A stretch of 55,851 bases of DNA from Euglena gracilis (Eukaryota; Euglenozoa; Euglenophyceae; Euglenales; Euglenaceae): positions 1 to 55,851 of the forward strand of contig CAAHFI011577194.1 of NCBI GenBank assembly GCA_900893395.1, in the 5' to 3' direction. A model generated the notes under the pieces. That model did not search any database. It saw only the letters and a program-made list of their open reading frames with translations, and was not told the origin of the DNA. This document shows, in pieces, positions 13,343 to 22,881 of the stretch (positions are counted from its first letter, which is position 1; each line of letters begins with the position of its first letter). The position numbers and the translations under genes are program-made.

Positions 13343-14510
13343 CGATGGTGTGGTGGAGCCCAGGCAAATGGTTGGGGGGAGGGGCGAACTGAAGCAGACT
13401 GTTCGAGTTCAAGGGGGGATTCCGGGGTCTAGAGTCTAGACTGCTCTGGTACAGGGAGGGGGGGCTGCAGACCACCCTGTTGGGTTCCAAACTCAACCAC
13501 TAAGGGGTTTCGTACCTGGAAGTGACTGCCTTGATTGTTGTTTTTTTTAAAAAAAACAAGGCGGTCTCCCAGTGTACCAACGACTCGAGATGGTGGTCTT
13601 CTATCAAGCCCGAACATCGTTGTGGGTGTTAAATACCCCAAAATACTTGGAGGAGCCCTCCAGTTTCAAGCATGTGGTTAGTTGGCAACTGCAACACAAC
13701 CAAGCTCATGCGCTGCATGGCTGGTGATCGTTGCAAGGAATTGACCAATCCCCATGCGATACAATGCCTCATGAACTGTAACTCCAGTAAGCGCAAGCCA
13801 CGGTTGACCACTAGTCAGCGACATTGGGACACAGGAAGGGGCACTTTCCATGGAATTGTCCATTTGTTCCCAGTTGCATTATTTCGAGTTTTCAACTTCC
13901 CTTGTTTGTCGAGTGCAATTTTTCACCTACCCCCCCCCCTTTATTGGTAATGTGCATGCACCATTACGGGCGGCGTTCAGCAACCTAGGCCTAACCTGTC
14001 ATTTTTTTTGCAACTTTCCACAATTTGAGTCAGAATTTTTCACACACCCCATTTGTACCCTGTCAAAGCGTGCCAAAACAAGCTGAAAAAGTCAGGTTCC
14101 TCACACAAAGTGTCCATTTTTCATCGTTGGAACCAAAGGCCCATTTTCCTTTGAAAAATGCCACTTTAAATTTTGGCATTTGGTGACGCCGGTAACCATG
14201 CTAACCATCTGCCCTTCACCAATGGGTATTGGCAAGGCTGAAGCAGGGGAACATGGAGGACAAATCTCCGACTGAGGGCTCCATACCTCCCCCCTCCGTG
14301 AGTCATATGGGGCTCGCGAGGCTTTTGAAAGTTTTTCAAAGGCAATCATGTTGTCAGGTTAGTTTGGTTCGTTCAAGTGCCAGTTGGGAGTGATTGTTTT
14401 TGATTCTCCTTTGGTTGACAGAAATTTAAGTGCCGAACGTGGGTACATGGGTCGGTTGCCAACCTACAGGTGATGTTAGGTGATCTGGTTGCATTTTTGC
14501 TCAATACGCC
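13343..14510. other. Gene-poor stretch with overlapping short frames
   Basis: Three frames overlap at 13629-13950, one of them (plus strand, 13672-13950) cysteine-rich near its start. None has splice or composition evidence strong enough to choose. A perfect 22-base palindrome (TTG, T8, A8, CAA) lies near 13537-13558. 14087-14510 holds nothing I can support beyond the likely 3' flank of gene B. Confidence 0.4.
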
Positions 14511-17112
14511 TTAAAATGACCCCTTTGCAGCATGAATGTTGATCATGCCAACGAGGATATGTCCAAAGAAAACAGCCACAGAAACTGCCACTTTTGAGAC
14601 ACAACATTCAGCGTGTAAAATGCCAAGCTGCGTCTTCACGAAGTCATACCCAACCTCACCAAGGTCCGGGAATCTTGCAACTACGAGTTGCGGAATCGCT
14701 CTAAAAATGTGAATGCAACCATTGATGATTGAATCATTCATACCCTGGATCAGATTCCCAAAGGCGACGGAGAACCGTTTGAAGGTGACCATGTAGCGCC
14801 TGATTCTGGTCACCTCTGCTTTCACCACACACATATGTTGTTGTGCTGTCAGGTGAAAAAAAATGGAGACAAGTACAACATTGTGGGTCAGGGAACATAC
14901 TTCTTCAAGAGGCCGAAATACCTCTTGAACACCACAAGGTCCTTTGACCTAGTTGTGATGTCGGTGATCATTTCTTCTGTTCTTCCCAGGGCTCCACGTA
15001 AACTTTCCTTGAACGCGGTGTTGCAGCTCCCATCGCTGCAAAATATGAACCCTGAAGTGTTTTATGATTGATTGTGTTGCTTGTGGTTGTGATGATGGTT
15101 ACCTGGAAATTTCTTGCAGATGAAGAAAAACTTCCTTGCTCTTTGAAGCATCTGACTGGCGCGGCATTTGTGGCAACAGTTCTTGGGACATGCCCCAATC
15201 TTTTTCAGGAGCTTGTGTTCCTTTGCTGCTCCTTTAATCTCAAAAGCCTCCACTCCAAGTTCAGCCAACAAAGCGTTCTCTAAGTAAATCCTCAAGTTAA
15301 AAAATTATTTTTGTTTTGTATTTTTTAAACTCCTGGCACCTGTTCCTCTGCAGCCTGCCAAATTCATCCCCTTCAAAAGGGATGTTTTGCTCCATGCGTT
15401 TTTTGAGGACTTCACATGCATCGGTCAAGCTTTGTGCAATTGGAGTGAACAATGGCCCTTGACTTTGTGGGATTTTTGAAACACTGTCCAAAAGTTCTTT
15501 TGTTGGTGCTTTTATTGTCCTTTGCCACACTTGAAGTGCGTTGAGGAGCTCAGGCAGGTGAGTTGGGAACAGGGAATTGGATACACCAACACCTTAGGAG
15601 AGCTAGCAGAACCCCCTCGGTAACGTTCACTGGAACCAGGGATCCCAACCCTAACAGTGTTCTTAGTTCACTAAGAACGTATTTGCAAAATGTTAAGGAA
15701 ATTTGGTGAAAGTAAGTCAAAGTCACCAACAAAGATGCCACACCAAACCATAAAATAGGTGAAAGTTCACCAACAAACCTCATTCACGAAGTTCGTAAGC
15801 CAATGGCTCCCGTGCCCGGTAAAATTAGCCATAGCTCACCACTGCCACTGCCAACCTCCTCAAGTGCCGAAATGGCCCTACTAGGTGCATGCAAGCATTC
15901 CCTGGCTGGGAATGACAACTTGAAAGGGACACGCAAAACCTCCTCTTCGGCAGCTTGGTTGGTGCCGCGATTTAGGTCTTCTGAACCTTCCTCGGGTTGA
16001 CGACTCCCACTCCCTCTTGGGAGTTCTGCCCCCTGAGCCGTACGCACCGACGCACCTAAGAATTATTTTTTGATAAAAAATTGTTCACTCCTTTGCTCTT
16101 TACATGCCTGGATTTCTAGGAAGGAGTGGTTGTTGCGACCTCTGGGACAAGGCGATGCTTTGCTCCACGTCCTCCTGGTCCGAGTCAGCATCAGTGGAAT
16201 CCCTCAAGAACACCTATTTAAAGTGGTTCACTAAATGTTTAACAAAGTGTTTACACCTTCCCGTTTGCGTCAAAGCAATCTCTCAAGCTTGGGAGAATGC
16301 TACCTTCTTTGTAGCAAAACTGTATAAGTTGGTCAAGCAACTCTTCTTTCAAGACTACGTGTGGTCGCACGTCTCTTCTCCAAGAAAGCAGGAAACGAGG
16401 AACGATCCACATGACCTATAAGCACCACGCATATTCCAAAATGAAAGCAGTGGTCACGGTCACGTCACCTCGTTTGCTCGGGTGCTTGAGATCATCCAAG
16501 TCCATTCATCTTTTGGAAGTCCCAAGCATGCTGCTTCGCCAAGAATTTTTTGTGCTCTCAACCGCTTGTTCCTAAGATGTGTTGGTAGCCAATAACATGG
16601 CAGTCACTTGTCATACCGCGCATCTGGTATGACCCATGCTGGTTCGCCCGTTGGAGCCCACTTTGATAGGGTGCACTCAAACCCTTTTGAAGTCCGTAGG
16701 AAGTTTCGAAGTTTCTCCTTGTTCTCAGCCGGGGCACAAGAGAGAAGGAAGTTGGCTGTTTCACGGTCCACAATCTTGAAAGAAACCAGGTGCTGAAATG
16801 GTCAATTTTCTCATATTTACCTGTTCTGCACCTTTTTGAGCAATTGTCTCAAAGCTTCGTTTTTGATGCTCTTCTTTGTATATTTGCTTCGACTCCCTTG
16901 AGTTCTCTCCTCGAAGCAAGGTCTTTAAGTTTTGAGCAGCTAGTTTGCTTAGCACCCTAAAATGATATTAAAATGTGCCATTTTGAACTTTCAAGTTGGA
17001 TTTACTTTCTAGCATCAGGGATAAACCCAAATCATGGATAAACCCAAACCGAGGCAGTATACCATTCCTTGGTTTTTGCTGTTTGGCTAGAAATATGATT
17101 TAGTTGGAACCA
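14511..17112 (-). CDS. Gene B: multi-exon, cysteine-containing protein of unknown family
   Basis: Minus-strand exons, in order of transcription: 17063-~17112, 16821-16956, 16617-16774, 16469-16571, 16257-16415, 16108-16174, 15856-16055, 15593-15661, 15340-15548, 15103-15290, 14901-15051, 14744-14845 and 14511-14700 (stop TAA). Codon phases agree at every junction. Most introns are 43-53 bp; 16175-16256 is 82 bp, 16957-17062 is 106 bp and the join 15662-15855 is least certain. The intron at 16056-16107 uses GC-AG (CCAG then GCATGT). About 576 residues are visible. The N-terminal third is helical and charged; the middle is acidic and low-complexity (exons 16108-16174 and 15856-16055). The later part has a C-x3-CC-x2-C cluster (CPKNCCHKC), then FFFICKK and CSDGSC, which suggests metal binding. 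No catalytic motif recognised. The 5' end runs into GC-rich repeats and may be truncated. Confidence 0.7.
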
Positions 17113-17302
17113 CCCCCTCCCGCGTTAGCTGTGAGTCATTGGGGGTTCCAGTTTTAAAGGCCCCCTCTTCACTTCATTTTTCCAAAATGTTTGACAAAAA
17201 GCCAGAGGTACACCACAGCACCCCCCAACACCCCTCCCACCACACACATCCCGACGTTAGGGGGTGGTGTGGGGTACAAGTTAGACGGATGTGATGTTTG
17301 GG

Positions 17303-17341
17303 GTGTAGGGGGTACCTAGGGTGTTTAGGGTGTTAGGGTGG
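17303..17341 (+). repeat. Degenerate telomere-like run
   Basis: GGTGTAGGGGG, CCTAGGG, TGTTTAGGG and TGTTAGGG follow one another, resembling drifted TTAGGG repeats in the same orientation as the tract at 12032. Given the surrounding G runs this may be chance. Confidence 0.3.
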
Positions 17342-19002
17342 GGGGCCGGCACGCCGTGGCGAGCTGTCCGGCTAAAGGGGGGGGGTGGGGTGGCGAGGGG
17401 GGTGCGCAGGGGTTTTCCAAGAAAATTTTCTTTGGCGCAGCTGACATGGCGTGGCGAGGGGGTCTGAAAAGGGGGGGGGTAAAATGGTGTGCCGAGGGGG
17501 TCGGTGAGGGGTGTGCCGGGTGTGCCGACCCCCCGGTGTTGGGTAAATTTTGTAGGGAGGCATCATGCCCTCCCTCCTGATAGTGCCCGCAGGTATGGGA
17601 AACCATGGTGGGGATACTATCGGAGGCTGGGCGCGCCGCTCAGGGGGGGTCCGGGACCCCCCCTCCCCCCCTGCATGGCCCGTGCGCGGCCGCCCGCGCG
17701 GCCGCTCTCCTCCCCTGGACCCCCCCCTCCCCCCACTGTGCCTGGCATAGCCAAGAAAAAAGTTTTTTGTGAAAAAATTGCGATTATTTTGAGGCCCAAA
17801 AATGAACAAAAATGACTATTTTCGGACATAAAATGGCAAATTTGGGGGCCGCGCGCTCTGCACGGCCAAAAAGCACCTTTTTGGTCAAAAATGGCCAAAA
17901 ATGGCAAGAAATGACCACTTTTTGGACCCGAAAATCACCGATTTTAGGATGCGTTCCGCCCGCGCCGCCCCCGGACCCCCTCCCCCCTCATGATTTTGAG
18001 GCTGGTTTTGGGGGGGCGACGGCTGTACAGTTCGGGTTTTTTGGGAACCCCCTCACCCCCCTGTACAGTTGGGATTTTCGGGACCCCCCCCCCCAGTGCC
18101 GACCCCCCACAGGCAGATGACAATTTTGACACTAAAAATGGCCTTTTTAGACCCAAAAAAAAGTCCTTAAATTTTCTTCCGGGGCCTTCGGCACCGGTTT
18201 TTGGCTGATTTTTGAGGGTGGGTTGGCAGTACAGTTGGGACCCCAGGACCTCCCCCCCCCCGGTGATCAGACAGTACAGCAAAACCACTGCCAACACTCC
18301 AAGTGGCAGGGGGAGGTTGTCAATTTTGCTTACCATGCCCCCAAGTGAAACCCTCCCTTCGGACGCAAAAATCCCATGGGTGGTCGGTGCCTCCCCCTCC
18401 TCGAGTTAGTCACCCCCTTGGGAGGAGAATTTGGCCATGGGTTACTAATATGGGGGGGTGACCAACTCGGGGGGGGGGGTCATTTTAGGCCAAATTTTGC
18501 CACCTGCCCCAATTCTTGTGGGGTTCAAGGTTGTTTTGGGGCATTTCAGGGTACTTTTCATGGATTGCGGCGATCAAAAATTCCGATGGCCAAGTTCGGT
18601 GCTTTTTTGAAGAAAAATATTTCCCTCCCAAAAATTTTATGCCTAGGGCCCAAGGGTGACTTATAAAGGGGGTTACTAACTAGGGGAGGGGACATGGTGG
18701 TTTGCCGTTGGCTGCCCAGGTGGGGTCTTATATGGGGGTGGTCTATAGGGGGGGGGCAGATCAAAGTTTCAGAAGCGGTGTATTTTGACCACAAAATACG
18801 ACCATGTGGCGAGCTTCACGGGTGAAGTTTGGCAGAATGGCTGTGGGGGGTTCCCCAGAAAAGTGCCCGACGTTAGGTTGGTCGACCGAAATGCGGTGAT
18901 TCTAGGGGGGTTGCTAAGCCGTGGCGAGGGGGTCCGAATAGGAGGAGGGAATGGCTGGAAAATGGCGTGGCGAGGGGGTCTCGGATGCGGGGGGGAGGGG
19001 GA

Positions 19003-19438
19003 ATTGCAGAATGAAAAATGTGGTGGGTGGGGTGGCGAGGTGGTCCGGGGCTAGGAAGGGGGGGGGGGGGTACCCTCACCCCCCTCAAAGTGGCCACCCT
19101 CCAGGCACCGTGGGACCCCAAAATGGCCACTCTGGAAGGGGGGACACTTTGGGGGGGGGGAGGGTCAAGTTTTGGCCTCCAAAGGCGCCACTTTGGGGGG
19201 GGTAACCTGAAATTTGCCAAAATTTTGGCCACTTTGGGGTGAGGGACACTCTGAGGGTGAGGGTAACTGGCGTGGCAAGCCCCTCAGAGAGGGGGGAGGA
19301 GGGGTGTACCAACCCCCCATAGGTGGTGGTGGGGTTATATGACCCGGAATTGTTGTGAAAATCCGACCAGGGAGGGGTGTACCATAGTTGCAAAATGAAA
19401 AATGTAACAGGTGGCGTGGCCAGGGGGTCCGGCTAGGG
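19003..19438 (+). repeat. Direct repeat pair in the GC-rich spacer
   Basis: 19003-19055 and 19388-19438 are diverged copies of one ~50-bp sequence: TTGCARAATGAAAAATG, then a GGTGG word, then the GTGGCSAGGKGGTC motif and CTAGG. They lie about 385 bp apart, close to the satellite period but with unrelated sequence. Confidence 0.6.
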
Positions 19439-19506
19439 GAAGGGAGAGGGGGGAAGTGGCGTGGCGAGCCCCTCGGAGAGGGGGGGGAGGGGTGTACCAA
19501 CCCCCC
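19268..19506 (+). repeat. Second direct repeat pair in the GC-rich spacer
   Basis: 19268-19318 and 19457-19506 are near-identical copies: TGGCGTGGCRAGCCCCTC, a G-rich stretch, then GGGGTGTACCAACCCCCC. They are about 189 bp apart and interleave with the pair at 19003/19388, so the stretch grew by staggered duplication. Confidence 0.65.
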
Positions 19507-19700
19507 GAGGTTTTCATGTTGGCTTGTATCCACTCTGGGAGGACAAAAATTGACCAGAGGTTGCCTATGCTTTGTACTTTTGTTGTAATTTGAGTACTAC
19601 ATGTGATCTTTACAACCAATTGTTGCTAGTGGGAGCAACCAGTGGTTCAATTTGGGGGTGTATGATGGTGGTCACCATGTGCCCAAAAATTCAAAAATTG

Positions 19701-20255
19701 CTATACCCTGCCGACCAACCCCTCCCTCCACACCTTGTATGGTTGCCTTTTGCAGATGAGGAAGGAAAGGGTTATGGTGACCCCTTTTAAGTAAAATGCT
19801 TGAAAGGAAAAGTGATGGGGCACCCAAGACACCGAAACCGATTTGGTTTTTCTAGAACCCTGCCATAAAAAATTTAACAACCAAAAACAAAAAAACGTCA
19901 ATCTCTTTTGAAGGTGCAAAGCATTGAAACTTTGCAAAATTGAAAGCTGATAAACTTGCATTTTCTGAAAAGTGAAGTCCTAAGGGTTTGGTTGTGTTCA
20001 CAAAATAGGGAATGGTATACACCCAGTTGTTGTAAATTGTTTTGTAATTTGTGAATGCAGCATACGTAATGTCTGCAGTTCTTGGGAGAGTTGAAAGCAC
20101 TTTTTTTTCTTGCTCTCCAAGTTCCCCTGCCAAAGCCTCAATGTTGCCTAATTCAAACATGAGGAGAATTTCTAGATGTCCTGCATACCATTACTTTCGA
20201 GAAGAAATTGTTCTATGGTGCGAAAGCGACGTGCCAGACCAAGGTAGTGTGCCAT
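19701..20255 (-). CDS. Gene C: three-exon protein of unknown function
   Basis: Minus-strand exons 20189-20255, 20023-20147 and 19701-19979 give one open frame of 156 aa through GT-AG introns of 41 and 43 bp with matching phases (1, then 0). The ATG at 20255 starts MAHYLGLARRFRTIEQF; an in-frame stop lies upstream. The first two exons (about 64 residues) look soundly coding, with a helical acidic stretch around GELGEQEKKVLSTLP. The last exon is more aromatic and basic and is less certain; a donor within it could shorten it. No domain recognised. The gene begins 260 bp after the likely stop of gene A on the same strand, and a 35-bp inverted repeat lies 22 bp upstream of its ATG. It might be a partner of the recombinase or an unrelated small gene. 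Confidence 0.5.
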
Positions 20256-20276
20256 GGATCGCGGAAATCTCGGACA

Positions 20277-20311
20277 ATCCTAAGTTCTGCAAAATAAGCA
20301 AAACTTAGGAT
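20277..20311. promoter_or_regulatory. 14-7-14 inverted repeat with lox/FRT-like layout
   Basis: Left arm ATCCTAAGTTCTGC (20277-20290), 7-base A/T spacer AAAATAA, right arm GCAAAACTTAGGAT (20298-20311); 13 of 14 arm bases pair, the ten outer ones perfectly. Simple tyrosine recombinases act on 11-14 bp inverted arms around a 6-8 bp crossover spacer, and this site lies about 205 bp beyond the stop of a tyrosine-recombinase-like gene. A transcription-related hairpin between genes A and C is the alternative. Confidence 0.55.
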
Positions 20312-20515
20312 CCTCCTTTGCATTCAGGGTTCTTCCTAACTTCTCCTAATTTTACATTTTGCTGACTTTCAAGAATCTGAGATCCGAACTCAAAATGCCA
20401 GAATACAACACCACACCACATACCACACCATATTGGCTTTCCAATGTCACACCAGATTGGCTTCCTTCATGGGATGCTACATGGATGAAAAGCTTGTTGC
20501 ACTAGGTCCAACTTT

Positions 20516-22881
20516 TTAGAGTGTTTTGCAAGTGAGCCGAAATTGAAGGGTAGAGGAGTACGACTAGATAGATAACCTCTTATCCCTTGGCAAACAACAT
20601 TTTGCGGACTTGGGATGAGGGAAGCGAGCAAGGGGCAAGGGTGATGAAACCAAACATACCTGGAAAGTGGCAAGGGTAACAAGCCATGAAATCTCAGGTG
20701 AGTTGATGCGCACGCGCATGGATTTAGTAGATTTAGTGGACACCTTGGGCACCTGCGAATGATTGTGATGTAATTTCACAATGAACAAGAACAGATACCA
20801 GTTTCGAGTGGCATCCGGTGAAAATTCAGTCACTTTGTTTGTGAGTGAATCCAATGCAACACCTATAGTGTCGATAAATTGCCCTGTCATCAAATTCAAT
20901 CGCACCTTTTCAAAGGATTGCCTTTGCAAACCATCTCTGTTGTAGGAACGCTTCAGAGACTCAACGCCGGTAAGCATAGAAGTTGCTAACCACTGCCAGT
21001 CTTGGACAGAGTGATTGCTGGCAAGGAATTCTGCGAGAATGTGTTGGTAACCATTCTCGGGAGAACACTTACCTTCCGCAAGACTTCTTCTCACAATTTG
21101 CAAGTTGGCCACCTCTCCTGTCACCTTTTTGAAAGCCCGCTTCATGTATTTCCCAAAGGCCTGCTGCGTGAATGGTTCCTTGGACGAGGTGTTGAGGAAC
21201 ACATTCTCTGTGCTGCTGGTTCGCAAGCTTTGAGATTGTTGAACCCAAATCTTCATCAGGCTTAGCACAGGTTCCGGGAGGTCAAATGTGTAGAATCCCG
21301 TCTTCCTTGTGGTTTTCTGATCCCTCACAAGTATTGTTGCCGAGGATTCGTTTAGAAGTAGAACATCTGCAGGACAAACTCAAGTAAAGGGTCAAAGTTT
21401 ATTGGACACACTGTTTTCTCCGCTGTCTTTCAAGGTGAGCGTCCGGTAAGGCTTTCCGCGAATGGGAGGAACGAGAACCTATAGTCACGGCCAAAAAAAA
21501 ACTTTAAAATCATTTTATTTCATACTTGAAGAGCCACAAGGAGAGTCTTCTGAAGCTCATCCATGTTGACTGCCTGGGAAGTTGTTTCGTCGTACCCTTG
21601 GACCAGCGCCTCGCACTTCTTCATGGTGGTTAAAACCATTGCCTTGAAGTTGGGTTTCTTCACTCCCCAATACCTTTTTGACTGACCTGCCCCTGGTCTG
21701 GCCATAACTGCACTGCTTATTGCTCGTACGTTGGCGGCAAATCCCAAGGTGTCCTCTTCCTTCATTGATGTTGATGAGGCAAATACCCGACTGAACGTGT
21801 TGATGTTTGATACCTGCGAGTAATTCGTTGTTTGTTTTCAATATTTGCACCATCACGCACCTCACTTGAAATGTATGGCGCCGTCCTTTTGCTCAAGGTA
21901 AGTTTGTCAACAAACCTCTTCACCGTCTCGGCTGTCAAAAGGGGTGCCCAAGTTTGGTCCGCGACATTGGATAACACTCCTTGTGGTGGTGGGATCATTA
22001 AAAAGTTTAAGCCGAGGGACAGACCTTGCTGCTCGCCCCAAGAAATGAACCTTCGCATTGTCCCGATAACTTGCTTTGCACTTGACAATTTCAGCGGTGC
22101 ACAAAGCCGGTTTTCTGCAAATTCTGAGGTTGCCCAGATCTCATATTCCGAGGCATCAAGAAGGAACTCTTTAGGGCTCCCAATGATTTTGTTGTCGCGA
22201 AAGCTTTTTGCATGGGTGGCTTGGTTGCAAAGTTTATCCGTCTTTTTTCTCAATACCTTTCCTTTGTAAAGCTTTGGAGATACTAGGGAGGTAGGTAACA
22301 TGTTAGGGAACAAAACAACAAGCAACACCACTATCACCATTGCAACGTTTTGAACGAAGGTGGGACAACAGCGCTGCAAGGCTCAAGAAATCCTTCTTGC
22401 ATTTGGAACAGAATGCCACAGAACCAGAGGATTTGGGATGTGGCATGACGAAGCTGAGTAAGATGTCAAGCTGCCCCAATATTCCTAATGAGCTGAGCAA
22501 GAATGTGAGAAGTAAGAAACTAAGAAGCAGAAGTATGGTTACCATATTTTGGAAATGCTCAAACGTTTGAGCATTGAAATGAACCTAACGAAAATCGTGT
22601 TTGGGCACGTCCATAAGGTTCAAGATTTCTGACCACATCAAGGGCTGTGCACACCGTCCTTCGTTGGTCATTTGTTCTTGGTGGCATGGGCCTCCACTTC
22701 CTTCTATCCCTCATTCTGCTCCTGCTTTTCAAGAGAGGAGAAAGCTCCCGGAAAACAATCTCAGAAAGTACGGTAGTGCCGTTTTGCTCTTTCCTTTTCC
22801 TTTGCAAGTTTTCTTATGCCTCCCTAGCTTTTCCTCTTTGAGTGGTCTCGATTCCAATTCTGGATGAATGCCCGAAGAAGA
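20516..22881 (-). CDS. Gene A: zinc-finger tyrosine recombinase (Crypton-like or domesticated)
   Basis: Minus-strand exons: 22772-22881, 22590-22724, 22338-22453, 21861-22282, 21526-21813, 21412-21478, 20660-21366, and probably 20516-20563. All phases match. Five introns are 45-55 bp (47, 55, 47, 47, 45); two are 136 and about 96 bp. If translation starts at the ATG at 22446 the product is 546 aa; the two upstream exons extend the frame to 630 residues and contain HKKTC, perhaps half of another finger. Residues in the 546-aa model: C2HC finger about 13-35 (C-x2-C-x12-H-x5-C); helical core-binding-like region about 85-270; catalytic domain with Arg in PPIRGKPYR (280), Lys in RDQKTTRK (313), Q-x-x-R in LQIVRR (388) and nucleophile candidate Tyr in KRSYNRD (437). 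The usual His of HxxR is Gln, and the HS before the Tyr is TG, so activity is unsure. Known tyrosine recombinases cut and rejoin DNA through a 3'-phosphotyrosine. No reverse transcriptase or capsid gene is nearby. Confidence 0.82.
22554..22575. promoter_or_regulatory. Perfect 22-bp palindrome in a gene A intron
   Basis: AATGCTCAAAC is followed directly by its reverse complement GTTTGAGCATT. It lies 15 bp beyond the end of exon 22590-22724, in the 136-bp intron, the longest internal intron of the gene. If transcription really starts downstream (ATG at 22446) it would be a promoter-proximal operator-like site about 110 bp upstream of the ATG. Confidence 0.55.

Larger units (their letters stand above)
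17113..19560. repeat. G/C-run-rich, internally repetitive spacer
   Basis: Long G runs alternate with long C runs: G-rich on the plus strand at about 17240-17560, C-rich at about 17640-18290, G-rich again at about 18430-19500. A short word close to GTGGCGAGGGGGTC recurs at 17451, 18921, 18967, 19032 and 19416, with a GTGGCGAGCCCCTC relative at 19272 and 19461. A second word, GTACAGTTSGGR, occurs near 18025, 18063 and 18229. Many reading frames exist on both strands but all are proline/glycine-rich readings of these runs. No gene is called. The block is unlike the gene-bearing island around it in base composition. Confidence 0.75.

Noticed and set aside
13390-13420. GTTCGAGTTCAA as the B box of a tRNA gene
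   Set aside because: No matching A box, acceptor stem or cloverleaf pairing around it.
13537-13558. T8A8 palindrome as a regulatory site
   Set aside because: A poly-T next to poly-A run is easily produced by slippage; no gene context supports it.
17325-19619. Many frames of 60-145 aa on both strands in the GC-rich spacer
   Set aside because: Proline/glycine-rich readings of G and C runs, overlapping on both strands.
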